DNA of 5,057 nt from an uncultured Flammeovirgaceae bacterium (GTDB taxonomy: Bacteria > Bacteroidota > Bacteroidia > Cytophagales > Cyclobacteriaceae). The notes beneath the pieces are model-generated. The model did not search any database, was not told the DNA's origin, and was given only the letters and a program-made list of their open reading frames with translations. The stretch spans positions 1 through 5,057 of the forward strand of contig CAMLLI010000412.1 of NCBI GenBank assembly GCA_946480685.1, in the 5' to 3' direction. Each line of letters opens with the position of its first letter. The stretch's first letter is position 1. Positions 1 to 5,057 of the stretch are shown in pieces. Both the position numbers and the translations under genes were made by a program.

Positions 1-1252
1 ACGTATCTACGACTATATATTTGTTCCTGTGCTGGACAACAACGGAAACGTTGAGGCCGTTGCCGGTACAACGCGTGACATTACTGATTTGAAGATTGCC
101 GAGAAAGCCCTCAAGGAAAGCGAGGCTAAATTCAGACGGTTCTATGAATCGAACATGCTTCCCATTGCTTTCTGGAATATCCACGGCAGAGTATACGAAT
201 GCAACGATGCATTCGCCCAACTGACAGGCTATACGCAAAACGAGATTATTGACGGGCACTATAACTGGATGGATGGAACAGCACCTGCCTACCGGCACCT
301 CCACGAAGAGAACATTAAAAAGGCTGTGGAAGGAAAGATGTTCATTGAGCCATACGAAATAGAAATGCTGCGTCCCGATGGAAACCAGATTCACGTATTG
401 GTAGGGTATGCATTGCTGGAAGGTTCAAAGGAAAACCGAGTTGCTTTCCTGATGGACATAACGCTTCAAAAGTCGTTGATGGCTGCGCTTGAGCTGCGCG
501 TAGCAGAGCGAACAAAAGAGCTTAACGAAGCTAACTTCGCGTTGAAGCAGTCCAACGAAGACTTGTTACAATTTGCTCACGTGGCAAGTCACGATCTGAA
601 AGAGCCTGTCAGAAAAATAAAAACCTATGGCTATAGATTGCAGGATGAATCAGGCAATGCGAGTGAGAAGGCACAAAGTTACGTAGACAAAATTCTTTCC
701 TCGGCATCGCGTATGGCTGCTATGATCGAGGGAGTACTCTCCTATTCAACCATCAACGCTTCGCGGGAAATGTCGGGAGACGTTGACCTGAATCTTTTAC
801 TGGAAGATATACGAAGCGACCTGGAGATTGTCATCCAGCATAAAGAGGCGGTGGTCACGAGCACGAAGTTGCCGGTTTTCAGAGGAAGTCGCTTTCTGCT
901 TTACCAGCTTTTCCTGAACCTGATTAATAACGCGCTGAAATTTTCGCGGGCTGATGTAACACCACGTGTAAATATTGATAGTACTTTTATAAACGTATCG
1001 GGCGAAAAGCATCTGCAAATAACCATTGAAGACAACGGAATCGGTTTTGAACAAGCTAACGTTGAACGCATCTTCGATACCTTTTCGCGATTGAATCCGA
1101 AGGACAAATTTGAGGGAACAGGATTGGGACTTGCGTTGTGCAAAAAGATTGTACAGCGACACAACGGTACCATTACTGCTTTCGGAGAAGAGAATAAAGG
1201 TGCTAAATTTACGATTACATTACCGGTTGAAGCCGACAACACGATCTTATAA
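1..1252 (+). CDS. PAS-domain sensor histidine kinase, 5'-truncated by window edge
   Basis: Autophosphorylating sensor kinase; 416 residues are visible, and the reading frame is open from base 2 (first full codon). A GTG at 29 is in frame but lies inside a domain, so the true start is upstream of the window. In visible numbering: residues 1-27 are the tail of one PAS/PAC domain (ends 'GTTRDIT'); about 41-158 form a complete PAS domain ending 'FLMDIT'; about 159-188 are a helical, probably coiled-coil linker; the HisKA dimerisation helix carries the H-box 'SHDLKEPVRKI' with phospho-acceptor His197. The HATPase_c domain (about 295-413) has an N-box 'NLINNALKF' (key Asn310), a G1 box 'DNGIGF' (Asp344) and a G2 box 'GTGLGLAL'. 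All catalytic motifs are intact. No membrane segment is seen in the visible part, so location is undetermined. The PAS ligand cannot be told from sequence. The likely partner is the receiver protein encoded 3 bp downstream. The H-box type resembles phytochrome-like and Bacteroidota hybrid-family kinases. Confidence 0.95.
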   Translation, partial: RIYDYIFVPVLDNNGNVEAVAGTTRDITDLKIAEKALKESEAKFRRFYESNMLPIAFWNIHGRVYECNDAFAQLTGYTQNEIIDGHYNWMDGTAPAYRHLHEENIKKAVEGKMFIEPYEIEMLRPDGNQIHVLVGYALLEGSKENRVAFLMDITLQKSLMAALELRVAERTKELNEANFALKQSNEDLLQFAHVASHDLKEPVRKIKTYGYRLQDESGNASEKAQSYVDKILSSASRMAAMIEGVLSYSTINASREMSGDVDLNLLLEDIRSDLEIVIQHKEAVVTSTKLPVFRGSRFLLYQLFLNLINNALKFSRADVTPRVNIDSTFINVSGEKHLQITIEDNGIGFEQANVERIFDTFSRLNPKDKFEGTGLGLALCKKIVQRHNGTITAFGEENKGAKFTITLPVEADNTIL

Positions 1253-1255
1253 CAC

Positions 1256-1678
1256 ATGAGAACCAGCATACTGTTAGCAGACGATGATCTTGACGACACG
1301 GAGTTATTCAGTGAAGCCGTGCATGAAGTCGATCCAACGGTATTATTCTATACTGCTTCCAACGGATCGGAAGTATTGGTCAACCTGCAGAGCGCTAAAA
1401 TTGAAAATCCGAACATTATATTTCTCGATATAAATATGCCGAGTGTAAACGGCTGGGAATGTCTGAAAGCATTAAAACAAGATCGTCTGCTTTCCTCCAT
1501 ACCTGTTATTATTTACTCAACCTCCTCGGCACTGCGTGACAAGCAACGGGCGGCTGAGCTGGGCGCTATATATTTCCTAACCAAGCCTGATCGTTTTGAA
1601 GAGCTGAAAAAATTCATTCGGTTCGTGCTGAACAATGTAACTACACCACACAAAATTTCTGAATATCAACGAAACTGA
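1256..1678 (+). CDS. Single-domain response regulator (CheY/Rcp1-like receiver)
   Basis: A 140-residue stand-alone receiver domain. It starts at ATG 1256, 3 bp after the kinase stop, so the two are co-transcribed and probably translationally coupled; there is no recognisable Shine-Dalgarno in the A/T-rich 'cttataacac' leader. The acidic pocket is Asp9-Asp11 in 'LLADDD', the phospho-acceptor is Asp58 in 'IIFLDINMP', the conserved Ser/Thr is Ser88 in 'VIIYSTS', and the conserved Lys is Lys110 in 'FLTKP'. The receiver fold fills nearly the entire protein, with no DNA-binding, cyclase or other output domain, so it must signal by protein-protein contact or act as a phosphate shuttle in a phosphorelay. 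Pairs of PAS kinases of this H-box type with small receivers of the Rcp1 kind are known from cyanobacteria and Bacteroidota. The downstream target cannot be inferred from this window. Confidence 0.95.
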   Translation: MRTSILLADDDLDDTELFSEAVHEVDPTVLFYTASNGSEVLVNLQSAKIENPNIIFLDINMPSVNGWECLKALKQDRLLSSIPVIIYSTSSALRDKQRAAELGAIYFLTKPDRFEELKKFIRFVLNNVTTPHKISEYQRN

Positions 1679-1686
1679 CCTTGCAC

Positions 1687-1745
1687 CTATAGCACTGGCA
1701 GACGAGCATCGTTTTGAAATATAGCTTTCAAACGAGTTGCTATAG
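1687..1745. terminator. Nested inverted repeat between convergent genes, candidate bidirectional terminator
   Basis: The inner stem pairs CGTTTTGAAA (1710-1719) with TTTCAAACG (1726-1734), leaving one bulged base and the 6-nt loop TATAGC. An outer exact 8-bp pair, CTATAGCA (1687-1694) and TGCTATAG (1738-1745), encloses it. It sits 8 bp past the receiver stop and 26 bp past the stop of the opposing gene, as expected for a shared transcription end. There is no clear U-tract on either strand, so it is not a canonical intrinsic terminator; an mRNA 3'-end stabilising hairpin is an alternative. Confidence 0.4.
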
Positions 1746-1771
1746 AGTATATATGGATTGGTGGGTTGTAC

Positions 1772-2152
1772 TTAAAGCGGTACACCAGCCGTGCACGCCA
1801 GGCATTGGTTGGCAAAGGAGTCGTACTCATCGAAGGCAGCACCCGGTTTGCCAAAGAGTGTGATGATGCGATCGATTCGAACCTGGGCGCCTGAATCAAG
1901 TACTATGAACATACCTTTTCCGGGAATCTCTTCAAGCTTGATTACGCGTCCTATAGCTTCATCCACAACCTGCTCTGCATTCCAGAAAAACACTTTTCCT
2001 GAAGTTTGCTTGGCGATCTGTTCCGTTATCACTTCCCGAAAATCATACGATACCGGAGTGTATGAGGTGTCCATAAGGCAATAGTATTTAGTCTTATAAG
2101 GCAGAACGAGTTTGTCATGAATATAATTCACGGTAGCTTCAATAAACTGCAT
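1772..2152 (-). CDS. Conserved-looking hypothetical protein, 126 aa, C-terminal CxxC
   Basis: I do not recognise a family. The 126-residue protein begins 'MQFIEATVNYIHDKL' at ATG 2152 and ends at TAA 1772. There is no signal peptide and no membrane segment, so it is probably cytoplasmic. Residues about 52-102 look beta-rich ('GKVFFW', 'AIGRVIKLEEI', 'GMFIVLDSGAQVRIDRIITL') and could form a small barrel of SH3-like type; that is inference from the alternating hydrophobic pattern. The C-terminus has Cys117 and Cys120 as 'CLAC', a possible metal or redox pair but too little to assign. It lies 106 bp downstream of the antiporter gene on the same strand and may be read from the same transcript. 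An imperfect palindrome ends 3 bases before its start codon and could form an mRNA hairpin over the ribosome-binding region. Length, composition and lack of a competing frame support a real gene; function is unknown. Confidence 0.72.
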   Translation of the reverse strand: MQFIEATVNYIHDKLVLPYKTKYYCLMDTSYTPVSYDFREVITEQIAKQTSGKVFFWNAEQVVDEAIGRVIKLEEIPGKGMFIVLDSGAQVRIDRIITLFGKPGAAFDEYDSFANQCLACTAGVPL

Positions 2153-2155
2153 GAG

Positions 2156-2250
2156 TTCCCGCAGATTTACACAGATATACGCAGAATGGTTCTGAAACCT
2201 ATATAGCGTTATTAAATCTTTTCTGCGAAAATCTGCGGCCTCTGCGGGAA
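2156..2250. repeat. Imperfect palindromic intergenic element made of ~10-bp CGCAGAT units
   Basis: The left arm (2156-2186) begins TTCCCGCAGA and ends CGCAGAA. The right arm (2221-2250), read on the other strand, begins TTCCCGCAGA and ends TTCGCAGAA; about 24 of 30 positions match, with one 1-base gap. Each arm is itself a short tandem array: CGCAGATTTA (2160), CACAGATATA (2170), CGCAGAATGG (2180) on the left, and TCTGCGAAAA (2222), TCTGCGGCC (2232), TCTGCGGGAA (2241) on the right. The loop is 34 bases. The element nearly fills the gap between the antiporter stop and the next start codon. Intergenic palindromes with this CGCAGAT vocabulary are, from memory, dispersed in Bacteroidota genomes; copy number here cannot be tested from one window. 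Confidence 0.75.
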
Positions 2251-2258
2251 ACAGAACG

Positions 2259-3863
2259 CTATCGGAATGAGACTTCCCTGAGCTTGGTTTCTTCGAGGTC
2301 TACCAGGGAAAGATATTTACGGATGAGCTCTTCATCGTATTCCTGTTTTCGGTTTAGCAGGTGAAGGGCTTTTCGCTGCTCGTCAAGTAACGCTAAATAT
2401 ACTGTATGATATTGCACCAGTAAATCTCTGCTCACGGCATTAAACGCTACAACGTCTTGCTGAAATATAGTCAGGTCGTTGTGCAGTTTCGCTGACAGGA
2501 TCTTGAGATGTTCATTCAATTGCTTCTCGCTGCCAACGGACTGCTCGAGAAACTGAAGAGATGTTTCCGTAATGGTCTTTCGAATGCTCAACTCCTGTTC
2601 CTGCTCGTGTTCTTCTGCTCCATTACCCGTTACTCCGAGCTTTCGCATAACCCACGGAAGCGTCAACCCCTGAAAAACTAATGTCACAAGAATCACAACA
2701 AACGTAACAACCAATATCAGGTTTCTATAGGGAAAGGCTTGTCCGGGTTGAATAAGCACCGGTATAGATAGCGCAGCTGCCAGCGACACAACGCCACGCA
2801 TACCCGCCCAACCAAATACAAATGGCATTCTCCAGCCGGGATTAGGATCAGCCACCGTAATGAAGTTTTTCATAAAGCGCGTAAACGCAGAGGCTCCCAA
2901 CGTACAACAAATTCGTGTTACGACCAGCACAACTGAAATTACCAAACCATATAGAATGGCCTGCGTGAGACTAACTTCTTCTACTTCATGTACTATATAG
3001 GGAAGCTGAAGACCAATGAGTAAAAATACAACACCGTTCAGAATGAAGCCAATCGTAGACCACACATTGGTACCCTGCACGCGTCCCTGGTACGTGAGTA
3101 CGATATGACGTTTACTTGATAACAGCAGGCCGCCGGCAACCACCGCGAGTACACCCGAGAAATGGAAACGTTCGGCAAAGTAGTACATGCAATACGGTGC
3201 CAGAAAGCTGAGTATAATTTCAATACTGGGTGTAGTAGGCAACCAACGATATATAGCATAAAAGACAAGTCCTATACCTATACCAATCACCGTACCCATA
3301 ATAATTACGAGGAAGAAACTTCCTACGGCATCAGACATATGAAATTGACCGGTAACAATGGCGGCCAGCGCAAATCGGAATACGATGAGGGATGATGCAT
3401 CGTTCAAAAGACTTTCACCTTCTACTATACTCATCAACACCTTCGGAGCCTTTACCTGTCGCATAATGGTTGTTGCCGATATAGCATCCGGAGGCGATAC
3501 AATGCCACCCAGTAAAAAACCAAGTGCAAGTGTAAAGCCCGGTATAAGTGCATACGAAGCAAACGCTACTACACTTGAAGTAATGATTACAATGGGAAAT
3601 GCGAAGCTCGTAATCACACGCCTCCACTTCCAGAATTCTTTCCATGAAGTTTGCCAGGCAGCTTCATATAGTAAGGGCGGAAGAAAAATGAAGAAGATGA
3701 GTTCCGGATCAATGGTAATGTGCGGGAAGATGTTCGTGAAACTAAGCGCCAATCCGCCTATTACCAACACAATAGGATAAGCAGTCTTTAGTTTACCGGC
3801 CACCATGATCAAGGCCACAATAATAAATATCAGGTAGATGTATTCGATAAAGATACTTTGCAT
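2259..3863 (-). CDS. CPA1-family Na+(K+)/H+ antiporter
   Basis: Inner-membrane monovalent cation/proton exchanger used for pH and Na+ homeostasis. With ATG 3863 the protein is 534 residues, a usual length for bacterial CPA1 antiporters of the NhaP/YjcE type. Hydrophobic segments run from residue about 4 to 405. Family motifs in order: 'FLPPLLYEAA' (60-69), 'GGIVSPPDAISA' (119-130, usually SPTDA), the ion-binding 'EGESLLND' ending in Asn154-Asp155, 'FLLIGLQLP' (about 280-288), and 'GWAGMRGVVSLAAAL' (351-365). Residues about 410-534 form a hydrophilic, Glu/Gln/Leu-rich tail likely helical or coiled-coil and cytosolic, where such proteins are often regulated. A TTG at 3890 would add nine residues ('MLSLVSRTC'), but the ATG directly precedes the first membrane segment and fits the family better. 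The gene is divergent from the 4079 gene and probably leads a two-gene unit with the 126-aa gene. Substrate (Na+ versus K+ or Li+) cannot be decided. Confidence 0.95.
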   Translation of the reverse strand: MQSIFIEYIYLIFIIVALIMVAGKLKTAYPIVLVIGGLALSFTNIFPHITIDPELIFFIFLPPLLYEAAWQTSWKEFWKWRRVITSFAFPIVIITSSVVAFASYALIPGFTLALGFLLGGIVSPPDAISATTIMRQVKAPKVLMSIVEGESLLNDASSLIVFRFALAAIVTGQFHMSDAVGSFFLVIIMGTVIGIGIGLVFYAIYRWLPTTPSIEIILSFLAPYCMYYFAERFHFSGVLAVVAGGLLLSSKRHIVLTYQGRVQGTNVWSTIGFILNGVVFLLIGLQLPYIVHEVEEVSLTQAILYGLVISVVLVVTRICCTLGASAFTRFMKNFITVADPNPGWRMPFVFGWAGMRGVVSLAAALSIPVLIQPGQAFPYRNLILVVTFVVILVTLVFQGLTLPWVMRKLGVTGNGAEEHEQEQELSIRKTITETSLQFLEQSVGSEKQLNEHLKILSAKLHNDLTIFQQDVVAFNAVSRDLLVQYHTVYLALLDEQRKALHLLNRKQEYDEELIRKYLSLVDLEETKLREVSFR

Positions 3864-3922
3864 ACAGGTTCTTGAGACTAAAGATAACAAATGCGATCTG
3901 TACTCGCCATAAAGCTATGCTA

Positions 3923-3930
3923 CAAAACTA
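3923..3930 (-). promoter_or_regulatory. Possible -7 promoter element for the antiporter gene
   Basis: On the minus strand these bases read TAGTTTTG, an exact match to the Bacteroidota -7 consensus TAnnTTTG. It lies 60 bp before the chosen antiporter start, giving a plausible leader of about 50 nt. The matching -33 TTTG is not at the expected 17-23 bp spacing; the nearest TTTG on this strand is at 3963-3966, about 32 bp away, so support is partial. A second, weaker candidate, TATCTTTA, lies nearer the gene at 3877-3884. Confidence 0.25.
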
Positions 3931-4015
3931 TTATCGAATACGGCCACCACGCCTATGTAAATCAAACCAATGCTTGCGAGATTCAAACAAGGAAAGAAAA
4001 ACCAATCGTGAAAGA

Positions 4016-4030
4016 AAGTGGTATCCACTT
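4016..4030. promoter_or_regulatory. Short palindrome AAGTGG-TAT-CCACTT, operator-like
   Basis: Two perfect 6-bp inverted arms flank a 3-bp spacer in the 215-bp gap between divergent genes, 48 bp before the ATG at 4079 and 152 bp before the antiporter start. Position and symmetry would suit a dimeric regulator or a promoter-proximal hairpin, but arms of six bases occur by chance in a gap this size with appreciable probability. The rest of the gap (3864-4078) shows no other gene; a 7-bp pair CAACTGA (4032-4038) / TCAGTTG (4070-4076) abuts the downstream start and is of the same weak grade. Confidence 0.25.
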
Positions 4031-4078
4031 GCAACTGACGGTTTATTTCAGGATCTTACCTTACCTAATTCAGTTGTC

Positions 4079-4558
4079 ATGTCACAGAAAAATACATTTC
4101 AGTTTTCCACCGGATCACGATATGCTGTTCAGGCAACCATCGGCTCCGAGCTTGTCATCGTGTTCCTCGTGTTTTCGTTTGCTGCATCTTCGGGTGTTGT
4201 TGAGTACCTGTTGAAAGCGCTTCAGGTTATCGGCTATAGCAACATTGCATGTTTTGTTATAGTAAGTATATTCTTTGCCTACGTGCTTGGACGAAAGACG
4301 GGTATAGCGATTGATCAAAACACACGCAATCATTTTTATCTTGGCTATAAAACAGGTTTACTCGTTACTATATACTCCACGTTAACAGCGTCACTCTTCA
4401 CCTTCGGTACAACCTTTATCACGACAGGTTTGCCGGCAGACTGGTTTATGCTATATATCGCCAAACCGCTTGTCTGGATGATCTGCCTGAGTTGCCTTCC
4501 GATATTAATTGCAGGTTCATGGTATGGCTTTACAATAGCGAAATCTGCAGGTAAATAA
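4079..4558 (+). CDS. Hypothetical integral membrane protein, 159 aa, about four TM segments
   Basis: Family not recognised. Starting at ATG 4079 ('MSQKNTFQFSTGSRY'), it has a short polar N-terminus and hydrophobic stretches at about residues 21-40, 53-71, 88-113 and 128-152, consistent with a four-helix inner-membrane protein with both ends in the cytoplasm. The loop after segment 2 is polar and charged ('GRKTGIAIDQNTRNH'), and the C-terminus ends 'IAKSAGK'. The frame stays open upstream to a TTG at 3872, but that 69-residue extension is very basic, reads like translated intergenic DNA ('RHKAMLQNYYRIRPPRLCK'), and would run into the antiporter promoter region, so the ATG is preferred. No catalytic or transport motif is visible. 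It is divergent from the antiporter and 258 bp before a permease; neither arrangement proves a functional link. Hydrophobic periodicity and clean termini make a real gene likely. Confidence 0.75.
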   Translation: MSQKNTFQFSTGSRYAVQATIGSELVIVFLVFSFAASSGVVEYLLKALQVIGYSNIACFVIVSIFFAYVLGRKTGIAIDQNTRNHFYLGYKTGLLVTIYSTLTASLFTFGTTFITTGLPADWFMLYIAKPLVWMICLSCLPILIAGSWYGFTIAKSAGK

Positions 4559-4816
4559 GAAAAGAAGATTCTACGCCTGGCGGCATCCTCATCTATATAA
4601 ACCAGCATTTACAATACTTTCAAGTATAGCAGGCCGGTTTTCAACTATCCAGTGTTGCATACAGTTCATTATATGTTTCCACGAAGATTCGTTTCTATAT
4701 CCTTGCGTCCATAAAATATATTCATGCTGGTGTCCGGAATTTTGAACCTTTACCGGCCTTTCCGAGTTAGCCAAAGATCACGCCCGATTTGAAACTATGA
4801 ATTTTACTCTACGCGT
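4559..4816. other. Intergenic region, no confident gene
   Basis: These 258 bases separate the 159-aa membrane protein from the permease and presumably carry the permease promoter, though no convincing TTTG/TAnnTTTG pair or ribosome-binding site was found. The minus strand holds a TTG-started 61-codon frame (4589-4774, ends 'IVNAGLYR') with protein-like composition but no ATG at its start and no recognisable family. An 8-bp inverted pair AGGCCGGT (4631-4638) / ACCGGCCT (4752-4759) lies 113 bp apart and is within chance expectation. Confidence 0.6.
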
Positions 4817-5057
4817 ATGGCGCAACCGTTGAAGGAAAGACGGTTGGGACTTTTACAGGCAACCGCTATCAACATGACCGACATGGTCGGCATTGGTCCG
4901 TTTATCACCTTGCCTATGGTGATCAGCATCATGAACGGTCCGTATTTTTTATACGCCTGGATAGCCGGGGCAGTCTTATCCATTATCGATGCCATGATCT
5001 GGAGTGAACTTGGAGCAGCATTTCCGCTGGCCGGAGGATCCTATAATTTTCTGAAAG
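4817..5057 (+). CDS. Amino acid permease (APC superfamily), N-terminal part only
   Basis: The first 80 codons of an inner-membrane amino acid transporter; the frame is still open at the window edge. The start is ATG 4817: an in-frame TGA lies at 4790 and no other start codon follows it. After a short basic N-terminus ('MAQPLKERRLG'), membrane segment 1 (about residues 12-36) contains 'MVGIGPFITLP', whose Gly25-Ile26-Gly27 matches the unwound G-x-G substrate-binding turn of APC transporters. Segment 2 (about 41-62) leads into 'SELGAAFPLAGGSYNFLK', the well-conserved E-L/G-A-A-F-P-x-A-G-G-x-Y motif of the PotE-type (COG0531) branch. The substrate cannot be told from this fragment. The usual length of such proteins is 420-500 residues, so most of it lies outside. 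Nothing indicates that it is broken. Confidence 0.88.
   Translation, partial: MAQPLKERRLGLLQATAINMTDMVGIGPFITLPMVISIMNGPYFLYAWIAGAVLSIIDAMIWSELGAAFPLAGGSYNFLK

Noticed and set aside
29..31. GTG 29 as the start of the histidine kinase
   Set aside because: The frame is open to the window edge, and the upstream residues 'YDYIFVP' continue a PAS domain, so the gene begins outside the window.
901..1299. 132-codon minus-strand frame over the kinase ATPase domain
   Set aside because: Antisense shadow of conserved HATPase motifs; Ser-rich, with no independent support.
1791..2084. 97-codon plus-strand frame opposite the 126-aa gene
   Set aside because: Shadow frame; the minus-strand translation has better hydrophobic patterning and a natural start after the intergenic element, though certainty is lower here than for the other shadows.
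2156..2250. CRISPR-like array from the repeated CGCAGAT units
   Set aside because: Units are only about 10 bp with no spacers and are arranged as a palindrome, unlike CRISPR repeats; no cas genes are present.
3358..3780. 140-codon open frame on the plus strand
   Set aside because: Lies antisense to the strongly supported antiporter membrane region, and its translation resembles no family.
3864..3890. TTG 3890 as antiporter start, adding nine residues
   Set aside because: ATG 3863 directly precedes the first membrane helix and matches the usual family N-terminus.
3872..4078. 69-codon N-terminal extension of the membrane protein gene from a TTG at 3872
   Set aside because: Very basic and low in hydrophobic pattern, reaches to within 9 bp of the antiporter start, and a good ATG directly precedes the structured part at 4079.
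4345..4608. 87-codon minus-strand frame over the end of the 159-aa membrane protein gene
   Set aside because: Antisense to clear membrane segments, with no recognisable domain.
4631..4759. AGGCCGGT/ACCGGCCT pair as possible ends of an inserted element
   Set aside because: Eight-base pairs at this distance are expected by chance in a gap of this size; no target duplication was seen.

Overview
This window looks like ordinary chromosomal DNA from a member of the Bacteroidota, probably a cytophagalean or chitinophagalean relative. That is an inference from five things: moderate GC (about 45% by eye); A/T-rich start regions with no clear Shine-Dalgarno; a histidine kinase H-box of the 'SHDLKEPVRKI' type followed by a stand-alone receiver protein, a pairing common in that phylum; a CGCAGAT-type intergenic palindrome; and an isolated TAnnTTTG-like promoter element. 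No rRNA, tRNA, CRISPR array, transposase or phage gene was seen.

Layout. Bases 1-1678 (+) hold the 3' part of a PAS-domain sensor histidine kinase and, 3 bp later, a single-domain response regulator. They are almost certainly one operon and one phosphorelay. A short convergent gap (1679-1771) carries a nested inverted repeat that could serve as a transcription end for both sides. Bases 1772-3863 (-) carry a CPA1-family Na+(or K+)/H+ antiporter and, downstream on the same strand, a 126-residue protein of unknown function. The 106-bp gap between them is almost filled by an imperfect palindrome built from roughly 10-bp CGCAGAT units. A 215-bp divergent gap (3864-4078) separates the antiporter from a 159-residue protein with about four predicted membrane segments (+). 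After a 258-bp gap (4559-4816), the first 80 codons of an APC-superfamily amino acid permease (+) run off the right edge.

How the parts fit. The kinase/receiver pair is a signalling module whose output must act in trans, because the receiver has no DNA-binding or enzymatic domain. The remaining recognisable genes are inner-membrane transport functions (cation/proton exchange, amino acid uptake) plus two uncharacterised small proteins. Nothing in the sequence directly ties the signalling pair to the transporters.

I see no strong sign of a new multi-gene system. The items most worth a second look are the palindromic element that abuts the start codon of the 126-residue gene, the nested hairpin at 1687-1745, the excess of TATAGC/CTATAG words, and the two uncharacterised small proteins.
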